Positions 1 through 7,274 of a DNA stretch of 12,680 bases are shown in pieces (position 1 is the stretch's first letter; each line of letters opens with the position of its first letter). The notes below the pieces were generated by a model that saw only the letters and a list, made by a program, of their open reading frames with translations, did not search any database and was not told the origin of the DNA. The position numbers were made by a program, and so were the translations under genes. Source of the DNA: Pseudomonadota bacterium. Lineage in GTDB: Bacteria > Desulfobacterota > Desulfobaccia > Desulfobaccales > 0-14-0-80-60-11. Location of the stretch: positions 1-12,680 of the forward strand of contig JAHIKF010000300.1 of NCBI GenBank assembly GCA_018897875.1. The letters run 5' to 3'.

Positions 1-344
1 ATTTCCGCCGCCCGCCGGTTCCACAGGATAAACTTGCCCTGCCGGTCCACGATGCCGATGGCATCCACCGAGTTGGCAATGACGTTTTCCAGGTAATCCT
101 TGGTCTGCTCTAGTTCGGCCTCGGTCCGCTTGCGTTCCTCGATTTCCTGTTTCAGCTGCTGATTGGCTTGCACCAGTTCCGCGGTGCGCTCGGCGATGCG
201 GTGTTCCAGTTCGCCAAAGGCCCGCCGCCGCGCCTCTTCGGCCATCTTGCGGTAATCTTTAAATATCTGCAATTCGGCGAGGCGCCGACGCAAAGTTGAC
301 AGCTCTTCAATCAGCTGGGCTTTGGTTTTGTCTGAGTCACGCAT
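1..344 (-). CDS. PAS-domain sensor protein (probably a histidine kinase), N-terminal part only
   Basis: The reverse strand reads open from an ATG at 344 to the left edge, giving the first 114 residues. The protein has no membrane segment at its start and begins MRDSDKTKAQ. Residues about 8-85 form a long charged coiled coil containing IAERTAELVQANQQLKQEIE, the typical linker seen in front of PAS and histidine kinase modules. From about residue 82 a PAS domain begins (YLENVIANSVDAIGIVD, then GKFILWNRRAA). The rest, including any kinase core, lies outside the window, so histidine kinase is inferred from architecture; a diguanylate cyclase or other PAS output is possible. It lies 85 bp downstream of the CHASE2 cyclase gene on the same strand and may be cotranscribed. 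The ribosome binding site before the ATG is poor. Confidence 0.8.
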   Translation of the reverse strand, partial: MRDSDKTKAQLIEELSTLRRRLAELQIFKDYRKMAEEARRRAFGELEHRIAERTAELVQANQQLKQEIEERKRTEAELEQTKDYLENVIANSVDAIGIVDRQGKFILWNRRAAE

Positions 345-429
345 GTCAAATTACTTCGGCTCAATTCCTCGGACTAATCAAACTACAAAAATAATAACTT
401 TATCTTTAATTTCTCCACCATAGCATATC

Positions 430-2586
430 TCATTTTCCCTCCGGCCGGAAGACCGTATCCCAGTCAGCCGGCGGCGGGGCCTCCTGGAGTCGCCGGCAGC
501 GGTCCCGGTAGACCCGGGCCGGGCCGTCTTCGGGGTTTTCCGTCAGGATGGCTTCGAACGCGGCCCCGGCTTCGGGGAAGCAGCGCTGGCGATAGAGCTC
601 CAAGGCCTGGGCGAAGTCCTGGCGCCGCCTGATGAGCTCCGGTTCCAATTCCCCCGTGAGACCCAGGACCTCAAAGACCCGGACCGCCTGTTCTTTGCCT
701 TTGACCGCCACCAGGTCCAGTTCCCGAAACTCCACCGTCCCGGTGCACTCCGCCACGGTGGTCTCACTGGCCATGATGTGGGAGCCGTAAAACTTGTTGA
801 CGCCCTCCAGGCGGGAAGCCAGGTTGACGGTGTCGCCGATGACGGTGTAGTCGAAGCGCTTGGCCGAACCCAGGTTCCCCACGATGGCGTCGCCGGTGTG
901 CAGGCCGATGCGCATGGACAGGGGCGGCAGGTTAAGGCCGGCAAACCCGCGGTTCAACTCCTGAAGGGCCGCCTGCTGCCTCAGGGCGGCGCGGCAGGCC
1001 CGGGGAGCCTGGTCCGGTTGGTCCAGGGGGGCGCCCCAGAAGGCCATGATGGCGTCCCCTTCGAATTTGTCCACGGTGCCCGCCTCATCCAGGATGATCT
1101 CGGTCATGCAGGACAGATAGTCGTTGAGCAGGGACACCACGGTCTCGGCGCTGAGGCGCTCCGAAATGGTGGTGAAGCCGGCCAAATCCGAGAAAAACAG
1201 GGTGACCCGGCGGCGTTCGCCCCCTAATTGCAGCTTTTCCGGGTGTTCCAGCAAATGGTTGATGACGGTCTCGGACATGTACTGGCCGAACATGCGCCGG
1301 ATGTAGAGCTTCTGGCGGCCTTCGGTGGCGTAACTGAACGCTGCGGCCAGGGTGAAGCTAAAGCCCAGGGCGACCCCGGGCAGCACCGGGTCGGCCCACC
1401 AGCCGTAATGGAAGGCCCCGACGACCAGCCCCAGGTAAGCCAGGGCCAAGGCCGCGAACCCGGTCAGGGTGGCGGCAAGCCCCGAGAAAAAGAGGACGAC
1501 CAAAACCATGGCGGCGGAGAGCACTATGATTCCGGCCCACAGGCCCCAGAGGGGCGCCGGCCGGAGAAAGTCGCCCCTTAAGAGGTTATCCAGCAGGGTG
1601 GCGTGGACCTCCACCCCGGGATAAACCGCGGCCACCGGGGAGGCCTTCAGGTCCAGGAGGCCTGGGGCGGTGAGCCCCACCAAGACCCACTTGCCGGCGA
1701 AATCCGCCGGCGGGTAGATGGGGGGCTGCCCATGTTGGCGGCGCGCTTCCGAGGCGATGATGTTGGCGGCGGAAAATCGCTTATGGCTGCGGCTGGGGCC
1801 GCGAAACTTGAGGAGGAACTGCCCCTGGCCGTCCAGGGGAATGGCCAGGTCCCCCACCTTCAGGGCGCCGGGAGTGAACCGCAGGTCGCCCGGGGCCCCG
1901 AAGCGGTGAAATGCCGCGAACCCCAGGGCAGGAAGCCACTTATCCTTAAAGGGCGCCACCAGGCGCACCCGGCGGTAGATGCCGTCCGCGTCCGGGCTGG
2001 ACTCCACGTTCCCCAGGGCGGCGGCCGCGGCCAAGAGCGCCGGGATGGGGGTGACTACGGACCGATAGGCGGGCTGATCCTGGGGCGCCGGGCCGGGGAT
2101 GGTGAGGCCGGCTTGCTTAAGCAGGTCCGCTTCCGACGGGTTGGGCGGCTTGACATCCCGGGACAGGAAAAACGGCAGCGCCACGTTGCCGGCCGCGGCC
2201 ACCGCCCGGGCGAACTTCTGATCGTCTTTGGAGCCGTAGGACGAGGCCTCGGTGAACAAGATGTCGAAAATCACCGCCTTGGCGCCGGCCCAGCGGCAAT
2301 ATTCGATCAGGGGGGCGTAGACCTCCCGGGGCCAGGGCCAGGTAATCCCCTGGGTTTTGAAAAAATCCAGGTCGGGCTGATCCACCGTCACCACCACCAC
2401 CTGGGGCGAGGCCGCCGGCAGCGGCACCCGGCGGAAGAGCACGTCCAGAGTCTTGAGACGGTAGGGCTGGATGGCCCCGGAGAGGTCCAGGACCAGGGAC
2501 AACACCAGGGCCGCCAGGGTAAGCCCCAGGGCAGCCAGCCATTTGGCGTGCCGGAAAGCGGCGGTCAGACCGAGGTTGCGTTTCAT
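430..2586 (-). CDS. CHASE2 domain-containing class III adenylate cyclase
   Basis: This 718-residue membrane protein is predicted to make cAMP from ATP in response to a periplasmic signal. One N-terminal membrane segment (about 15-38) is followed by a periplasmic CHASE2 sensor (about 40-340), with a WPWPR motif near 83 and GAKAVIFDILF near 101. Three membrane helices follow (about 346-368, 371-393, 398-419), then the class III cyclase domain (about 458-640). The two metal-binding aspartates are D467 in FFSDLAGFT and D511 in KFEGDAIMAFWGAP. K507 and T581 fit the adenine-selecting pair of CyaC-like bacterial cyclases. N588 and R592 (TVNLASR) fit the transition-state residues, so the enzyme should be active. 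A short helical, possibly TPR-like tail (about 655-700) follows. An AAGGGG ribosome binding site sits close upstream of the ATG. It is transcribed toward the PAS sensor gene; the signal is unknown. Confidence 0.93.
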   Translation of the reverse strand: MKRNLGLTAAFRHAKWLAALGLTLAALVLSLVLDLSGAIQPYRLKTLDVLFRRVPLPAASPQVVVVTVDQPDLDFFKTQGITWPWPREVYAPLIEYCRWAGAKAVIFDILFTEASSYGSKDDQKFARAVAAAGNVALPFFLSRDVKPPNPSEADLLKQAGLTIPGPAPQDQPAYRSVVTPIPALLAAAAALGNVESSPDADGIYRRVRLVAPFKDKWLPALGFAAFHRFGAPGDLRFTPGALKVGDLAIPLDGQGQFLLKFRGPSRSHKRFSAANIIASEARRQHGQPPIYPPADFAGKWVLVGLTAPGLLDLKASPVAAVYPGVEVHATLLDNLLRGDFLRPAPLWGLWAGIIVLSAAMVLVVLFFSGLAATLTGFAALALAYLGLVVGAFHYGWWADPVLPGVALGFSFTLAAAFSYATEGRQKLYIRRMFGQYMSETVINHLLEHPEKLQLGGERRRVTLFFSDLAGFTTISERLSAETVVSLLNDYLSCMTEIILDEAGTVDKFEGDAIMAFWGAPLDQPDQAPRACRAALRQQAALQELNRGFAGLNLPPLSMRIGLHTGDAIVGNLGSAKRFDYTVIGDTVNLASRLEGVNKFYGSHIMASETTVAECTGTVEFRELDLVAVKGKEQAVRVFEVLGLTGELEPELIRRRQDFAQALELYRQRCFPEAGAAFEAILTENPEDGPARVYRDRCRRLQEAPPPADWDTVFRPEGK

Positions 2587-3008
2587 GGCCCCTTGGAAAA
2601 AAGGTGATTTTGTTTAAGGGAAAGGCCCGGTTCTTTCATATTTTTCCAGCATTGTCCGGTTTGGTTTTTGCAAAGGAGGCTGCTCGTCATACGTCGTCCA
2701 ACAATTCATAAATTCGCTAACGCACTTTTTGCTCCGAGAAGATTACTTCCCCCTCACCCTAACCCTCTCCCCCATTGGGGGAGAGGGGAAAAAGTGGAAC
2801 CGATTTAATGCCTTATGGGTACTAAACCCGGCGACATCACCTACTCCCTCTCCACCCGCTGCGGGGGGAGAGGGTGGGGGTGAGGGGGGCAGAACAACCG
2901 CAGTCAATTTCCTGACCGGACCGTGCTGATATTTTTCATTTTTTCATTTTCTTATAAAAGAAGTCCCCCGCTCTTTCCCGCCGAATTTCAACCGCGCCTT
3001 AACTCCCC
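2587..3008. other. Intergenic region holding a palindromic repeat
   Basis: This 422-bp gap lies between two minus-strand genes. Its centre (2749-2888) is the two-hairpin inverted repeat listed separately. The flanks are AT-rich (2620-2745 and 2925-2965) and could hold a promoter for the cyclase gene, but I see no convincing -35/-10 pair. I also see no clean intrinsic terminator for the DUF2156 gene. The short open frame across the repeat looks like an artefact of the low-complexity hairpins. Confidence 0.6.
2749..2888. repeat. MITE-like or REP-like palindromic element with two hairpins
   Basis: The outer arms are 23-nt inverted repeats, 2749-2771 and 2866-2888, that match at 21 of 23 positions when one is reverse-complemented. 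Each end also folds on itself. The left hairpin has a perfect 11-bp stem (2763-2773 with 2777-2787, loop ATT). The right hairpin has a 13-bp stem with one mismatch (2846-2858/9 with 2861-2874). The core motif CCCTCACCCTAACCCTCTCC belongs to a type of intergenic repeat that I recall from many bacterial genomes. No transposase, and no target-site duplication, is visible. Confidence 0.75.
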
Positions 3009-3947
3009 TCACGCCAGGCGGATGCGGAACTTCTCCACCAGATGGTGGGGGTGGTAGGACATTTTGGCCGTCCTCAGGCCCGCCTCCCCCAGGTCCTGCT
3101 CCCGGTTGACAAAGTTCACCTCGGCCCAGGCCTGCCGGCAGAACTGTTGATTAATGACGGCGTAAAGGCCCCGCAACTCCGGGGCGGCCTTCTCCAGATG
3201 GATGACCGCGGTGGCCTTATTGAGCAACTCCCCGCAGGTAAAGGCCTCCACCCGGTCGTTGACGAGAATCACGCCGCCCTGGAGCGAAAGGGCCTGGAAA
3301 TTGGCCAGGGCCGCATTGACGGCCTCCCACTCCCCCATGAGGGAAAGATCATCCTCGCATCTCTTGACCTTACACCACCTGGCGCTCACCTCCAGGCAGG
3401 CCGGCAGGTACTCGGCCCTGAGGGGCTCATAGCGGAAGCGCTGAGACCGGGCCAGACTGTTGATGTGGTTGCGCTGGGCATGGTAGTTGCCCCCAGCCAG
3501 ATTGATGAGATCGTCGGTGCGGTAGACGTAATCGAAGTGATCTCGCACGCGCTCCACCACGAAGTCGGGGTGGCCGGCCAACTCGGCCGCCAGCCGGGGG
3601 TCGGCCCGCTCAATGGCGGGGTTCGCCACCCCGAACTCGTCCCGGAGCCAGCCTAAGACCTGCCGGCAGAGATCGACCCGGGGCGCAGGCCCCACCGGCG
3701 GCAGGGCCCAGGCCTGGCCTCCGGCGACAGCAGCCACCACCAGGAGCCGGTCCCGGGACCGGGACCACTGGTAGCCATAGTGAGACTGCCATATAAAGAG
3801 ATTGGTGAAGGTCAGCTCCGAGGTTTCAGCCTGATAGTCCCAGAGGATTGGGCGAAATATTTCCCGGTCGGCCAACGCCAGGGGCTGGAACCGGGGGAAA
3901 ACCGGCTCCGGGGCAGAAGAGTTGTTAGAGAGGAGCGATTCGGCCAT
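3009..3947 (-). CDS. DUF2156 / LPG_synthase_C (GNAT-fold) domain protein
   Basis: This 312-residue soluble protein matches the family annotated as phosphatidylglycerol lysyltransferase C-terminal domain (DUF2156). It lacks the membrane domain of true MprF lysyltransferases and is probably cytosolic. Recognisable family blocks are ETSELTFTNLFIW (about 41-53), GGNYHAQRNHIN (152-163), the region around W191-CKVK and the C-terminal NREQDLGEAGLRTAKMSYHP (281-300). The fold is a tandem GNAT acyl/aminoacyltransferase, so transfer of an aminoacyl group is possible, but the substrate is unknown. The chosen ATG is the first in frame and lies inside the tail of a decayed ABC-ATPase gene, overlapping it by 23 bp. 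No properly spaced ribosome binding site is visible. A sigma70-like promoter lies about 100 bp upstream. The repeat-bearing gap separates it from the cyclase gene downstream. Confidence 0.85.
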   Translation of the reverse strand: MAESLLSNNSSAPEPVFPRFQPLALADREIFRPILWDYQAETSELTFTNLFIWQSHYGYQWSRSRDRLLVVAAVAGGQAWALPPVGPAPRVDLCRQVLGWLRDEFGVANPAIERADPRLAAELAGHPDFVVERVRDHFDYVYRTDDLINLAGGNYHAQRNHINSLARSQRFRYEPLRAEYLPACLEVSARWCKVKRCEDDLSLMGEWEAVNAALANFQALSLQGGVILVNDRVEAFTCGELLNKATAVIHLEKAAPELRGLYAVINQQFCRQAWAEVNFVNREQDLGEAGLRTAKMSYHPHHLVEKFRIRLA

Positions 3948-4180
3948 TCTCCATAACCATTGGTTGATCGCCCAGCCGGCGGGCCTGGGCGGGATCGAGC
4001 CTCACTACTATTATGGTCGATTTTGCCGCGGTTTTCATGTTAAAGATGATTTATTCTATAATATCAGAGTGTTTTGGGTCAAGGTTGGCGGTGGGGTCAT
4101 CGGGGCAGAAGACCTCGGGCTCGATGACCAGGGCCCGGGCGATGTCTAAGCGCTTGGTCTCGCCGTCCGCTTCCAGCCAG
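3925..4180 (-). pseudogene. Decayed C-terminal fragment of an ABC transporter ATP-binding protein
   Basis: In one reverse-strand frame (first codon bases divisible by 3) the sequence reads ADGETKRLDIARALVIEPEV, then FCPDDPTANLDPKHSDIIE, a TAA stop (4053-4051), and in the same frame IIFNMKTAAKSTIIVVRLD, then PAQARRLGDQPMVMENGRI, ending at a TAA at 3925. This is the order of an ABC ATPase from signature motif through Walker B and D-loop to the H-loop. The key sites are ruined: LSGGE is EADGE, the Walker B LDEP is PDDP, and the H-loop THD is RLD. The N-terminal half with Walker A is absent. The DPKH and PAQARRLGD blocks suggest a tungstate/molybdate/phosphate-type importer ATPase, but the subclass is uncertain. 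Upstream of about 4180 no resemblance remains. Confidence 0.8.
4053..4082 (-). promoter_or_regulatory. Candidate sigma70 promoter for the DUF2156 gene
   Basis: On the minus strand TTGACC (4082-4077) and TAGAAT (4058-4053) are spaced by 18 nt, each matching the consensus at 5 of 6 positions. Transcription would start near 4046, leaving a leader of about 100 nt before the ATG at 3947. The boxes lie within the ABC-ATPase remnant, in a locally AT-rich patch. This is prediction from sequence only. Confidence 0.45.
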
Positions 4181-4274
4181 AGGCGCCCATTGATCCGGAA
4201 CCCGGGGGAGCCGGGACCACTGGTACGGGTGCCCGCCAGGCGCCGCCGGGGCCGCAGCAAGGGTACGATTTTGC

Positions 4275-4304
4275 TTGACTTTATTTCGTTTATCAGCAGA
4301 TTAT
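4275..4304 (+). promoter_or_regulatory. Possible promoter for the RND exporter operon
   Basis: TTGACT (4275-4280) is followed 18 nt later by GATTAT (4299-4304), with TATAAC starting 3 nt further on. The patch is AT-rich within GC-rich surroundings and reads toward the exporter gene. The leader would be about 150 nt long and includes a small stem CAGGCC-TTCCC-GGCCTG at 4361-4377. The -10 match is mediocre, so confidence is low. Confidence 0.3.
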
Positions 4305-4460
4305 AACAGAATATCAAAAAATTGGGGGGTCCCGGTTCGGCCAGCAGCCTTGGGGGAGGGCAGGCCTTCCCGGCCTGGGACGACATAAACACGCCGCCAC
4401 AACCTTTGCTGCAGATTAAACCTTTCCCCTGAACAGCCGATCTAACCGGTAGAGGAAATT

Positions 4461-7274
4461 TTGCCTCATCGCCAAAACCTGAGAGCATTCTGCGCGTCAT
4501 TAATGCGCGGCTATCGACGGTGGGCCTGGCCCCTATTGGCAGTAGCCGTGGTGCTGGCCGTGGCGTCGGTTTATTATACCGTGACGAACCTGGCCATTCG
4601 CACCAGCCGCAACGACCTGGTCGCCAGTAACCAACACCTTGTCCAACAGACCGAAAAGATGGACAAGGCCTTTGGGGGCCGGGATGGCATGGTGGTGGTG
4701 GTGGAGAATGGGCATCCCAAACGGGCCGTCAAGTTCGCCAACGACCTGGCCGCCGAGTTGCGGCGCTACCCAGACCACTTTCCCGAACTCTTCTATCATA
4801 TCGACCCGGAAAGACTCAAACGCTCGGCCCTGCTCTATCTGGACCCCCAGGATCTTGACAAGATCAAAGACGGTCTCCTGAAACAGCAAGACCTGTTGTC
4901 GGGCCTGGCCGCGGACCCGAGCCTGACCACCTTTTACCGGCTGGTGAATGACCAGATCGCCCGGGCCATGATCGGCGAGGTCTTCACCGGGTTCCTGGCC
5001 GATCAGGAAAAGTCGGAACTGCCGGACCTGTCTTTATTGAACACTTCCCTCCGGGGGCTCTCGGCCAGCCTGGAAGGCAACCAGCCCCAAGGCTCCCTGT
5101 TTAGCAGCTTTTTCCCCAAGGAATTGAATGATCTTGAGGGAGCAGGCTACTTTTTTACCGAAAATGACAAATTCCTCTTGTTTCTGGTGACCCCAAAAGG
5201 CGATGGGTACGTTTCCCGCAGCAAAGACCTGGCCATCCTCCGGCAGGTGGTGGATCAGGTCAAAGCCCGGTACCCCGGCCTGGAGGCGGGGGTGACCGGC
5301 CCCGACGCCCTGGAAGCCGACGAAATGAGCAGTTCCATGAAAGACATCACCCTGGCCACCTGGTTATCCCTGGCCGGCCAGTTGGGACTGCTGATCCTGT
5401 TTCTCCGGAGTCTGAGGCGCACCCTGGTGGAGGGGTTGGTCCTGGTTCTGGGTCTGTGCTGGACCTTTGGGCTGGTCACCCTGGTGGTGGGCCATCTCAA
5501 CCTCCTCTCCCTGATCTTCGCGCCCCTCATGCTGGGCCTCACCATCGACTACGGCATCCACTGGTTTTGCCACCTGGAAGAAGAGGAAGGGGCCGCCGGC
5601 CTCTTAAGCACCGAGGCGTTAACCTCTACCTTGCACCGCGCCACGCCCGGGATCGTGTATGCCGGCGTGGCTGCCGTGGTTTCCTTTGTGCCCCTGGCTT
5701 TCGTGGGCTTCAAAGGACTGGCGGAGTTGGGTCTGATCCTTGCCATGGGAATCCTGGTGATGCTGGTGGCCACCCTGCTCCTGGTGCCGGCCCTGGTGAT
5801 CATTACGGAAAGATTTTCGCCGTCCCAGGTGCCCGAGGATTGTCCGCCTCAGCCCAGGCCGTTTTTGCAGCTGCATTGGCGCCGGCCCGGCCTGCTGGTC
5901 GGCCTGGGGTTGTTGACCACCGCTTTGGGCGGCCTCAGCCTGTACTACGTGCCCTTCGATTTAAATCCCCTGCATCTGCAGAATCCCTCTACCGAATCGG
6001 TGGTGTGGGAATACAAGCTGATCGAGGATTCCAAATATTCCACCTCCTATGGCGCCCTGGCCACCGCCTCCCTCGAGGAGTTGACGGCCCGGACCGAGGC
6101 CCTGAAACGCCTGCCCACAATCTCTCACGTGGAATCGGTCCTCTCCTTTCTTCCTCAGCAGGTGGCGCAAAAGCGGCTGCTCCTCAGGGAGATGTTGCCG
6201 GTCCTCAATAGCATCAACTTCCCCCGGGCCCCGGCGGGACCGGCTGAACCCCAGGCACTGGCCGGGATTTTGAGCCGGATCAATTTCAAAGTAGCTGAAG
6301 CCGCCAAAAAACTCGATACAGACCAGGCCGCCACCCGGAAACAGGTGGAGGAGACCCACCGGCTCATCAATAAGATTATCCCGCGGCTCGGGGCCGGCGA
6401 CCCCAACGCGGCCAGGCGTCTGGATGAGTATGGCCGGTTTTTTTTCTCGGATTTGCGAGACACCTGGGACCTGTTCCGGGGCTATGTGGACTCGGGGTTG
6501 ACGGCATCGCCCCCCACCCTGGCGGACTTGCCCCAACCGGTGCGGCAGCGCTTCATCAGCCCTGAGGGCACCTACCTCATCCGGGTCTTTCCCTCTGAGG
6601 ACACCTGGAATTTCGGGCCCCTGAAAAATTTCGTCCAAAGCCTCTGGAGTGTCGACCCCAATGCCGTGGGCGACCCGGTCCTCCTTTATAGCTTTACCCT
6701 GGGTTTCCGCAATTCCATCCTCTGGGCGGCAGGAATGGCCCTGTTGGCTATTACCGTCATGCTGGTGCTCTTATTCCGCAGCCTGAAAATGGCCATGCTG
6801 GCCCTGATCCCCCTGGTGGTGGGCACCGGCCTGACGGTCAACTTGATGTGGCTGCTGAACCTGCCCTTCAACCAGGCCAACGTCCTCTTCGTGCCGTTGA
6901 TCTTGGGGGAGGGGATCGAATTCGGGATCATCATTCTGGCCCGGTGGCGCCAGGAGGAATCGGCCCGGGCCATCACCCTGCCCGCCAGCACCGCCAAAGG
7001 CGTAGCCCTGGCGGCCCTGACCACCACCTTGGGGTTCGGCAGCTTGATGGTATCGGGGCATCAGGGTACCTTTAGCCTGGGGCTCCTGGCCACAGTGGGC
7101 AGCCTCAGTGTGCTCCTGGCCTCGTTGAGCATCCTGCCGGCCTTCCTCCGGTTGGTGGAAAACACTTCCCGCCGCCAACCCGCGTTCCGGCCTTGCCTCA
7201 GTCTCGGGCGGTGGTTATCTCGCGCCATAAGGAAGAAAGACCATGAAAAAGCCGCTCTGGATCTGGATCATTAG
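4461..7274 (+). CDS. RND/MMPL superfamily lipid exporter, HpnN-like
   Basis: This 937-residue inner membrane protein has the duplicated RND layout. Half one has one membrane helix (about 21-43), a large periplasmic loop (about 45-290) and a five-helix bundle (about 295-450). Half two repeats this: helix about 476-496, loop about 498-745, bundle about 748-900. The proton-relay motif is clear in the first half (GLTIDYGIHW, D363-Y364); the matching site in the second half is GEGIEFGIII, with E820-F821. The best family match is the predicted exporters that include hopanoid transporter HpnN; general MMPL lipid exporters are the alternative. The overlapping MlaC/HpnM-like gene supports a role in moving lipids toward the outer membrane. 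I use the TTG at 4461 because GAGG lies 5 nt upstream; an in-frame ATG at 4503 has no visible ribosome binding site. Confidence 0.87.
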   Translation: MPHRQNLRAFCASLMRGYRRWAWPLLAVAVVLAVASVYYTVTNLAIRTSRNDLVASNQHLVQQTEKMDKAFGGRDGMVVVVENGHPKRAVKFANDLAAELRRYPDHFPELFYHIDPERLKRSALLYLDPQDLDKIKDGLLKQQDLLSGLAADPSLTTFYRLVNDQIARAMIGEVFTGFLADQEKSELPDLSLLNTSLRGLSASLEGNQPQGSLFSSFFPKELNDLEGAGYFFTENDKFLLFLVTPKGDGYVSRSKDLAILRQVVDQVKARYPGLEAGVTGPDALEADEMSSSMKDITLATWLSLAGQLGLLILFLRSLRRTLVEGLVLVLGLCWTFGLVTLVVGHLNLLSLIFAPLMLGLTIDYGIHWFCHLEEEEGAAGLLSTEALTSTLHRATPGIVYAGVAAVVSFVPLAFVGFKGLAELGLILAMGILVMLVATLLLVPALVIITERFSPSQVPEDCPPQPRPFLQLHWRRPGLLVGLGLLTTALGGLSLYYVPFDLNPLHLQNPSTESVVWEYKLIEDSKYSTSYGALATASLEELTARTEALKRLPTISHVESVLSFLPQQVAQKRLLLREMLPVLNSINFPRAPAGPAEPQALAGILSRINFKVAEAAKKLDTDQAATRKQVEETHRLINKIIPRLGAGDPNAARRLDEYGRFFFSDLRDTWDLFRGYVDSGLTASPPTLADLPQPVRQRFISPEGTYLIRVFPSEDTWNFGPLKNFVQSLWSVDPNAVGDPVLLYSFTLGFRNSILWAAGMALLAITVMLVLLFRSLKMAMLALIPLVVGTGLTVNLMWLLNLPFNQANVLFVPLILGEGIEFGIIILARWRQEESARAITLPASTAKGVALAALTTTLGFGSLMVSGHQGTFSLGLLATVGSLSVLLASLSILPAFLRLVENTSRRQPAFRPCLSLGRWLSRAIRKKDHEKAALDLDH

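Noticed and set aside
1603..2607. 334-aa plus-strand open frame opposite the cyclase gene
   Set aside because: It is a GC-rich antisense shadow, full of Gly/Arg/Gln/His with no domain pattern, while the minus-strand frame shows clear CHASE2 and cyclase motifs.
2729..2929. 66-aa plus-strand frame across the palindromic repeat
   Set aside because: Its sequence (LTLTLSPIGGEG, SPTPSPPAAGGEG) is just the translation of the hairpin repeat, a common false gene call.
3759..4225. 15-nt direct repeat CCGGGACCACTGGTA at 3759-3773 and 4211-4225
   Set aside because: Flanks do not match beyond the 15 nt. One copy is ordinary coding sequence (YQWSR) in DUF2156, so chance in GC-rich DNA is the simpler reading.
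4181..4500. Upstream part of the 149-aa minus-strand frame as a real protein
   Set aside because: Only the last 45 or so residues before the stop resemble anything (ABC ATPase). The rest crosses an AT-rich non-coding stretch and the start region of the oppositely oriented exporter gene.
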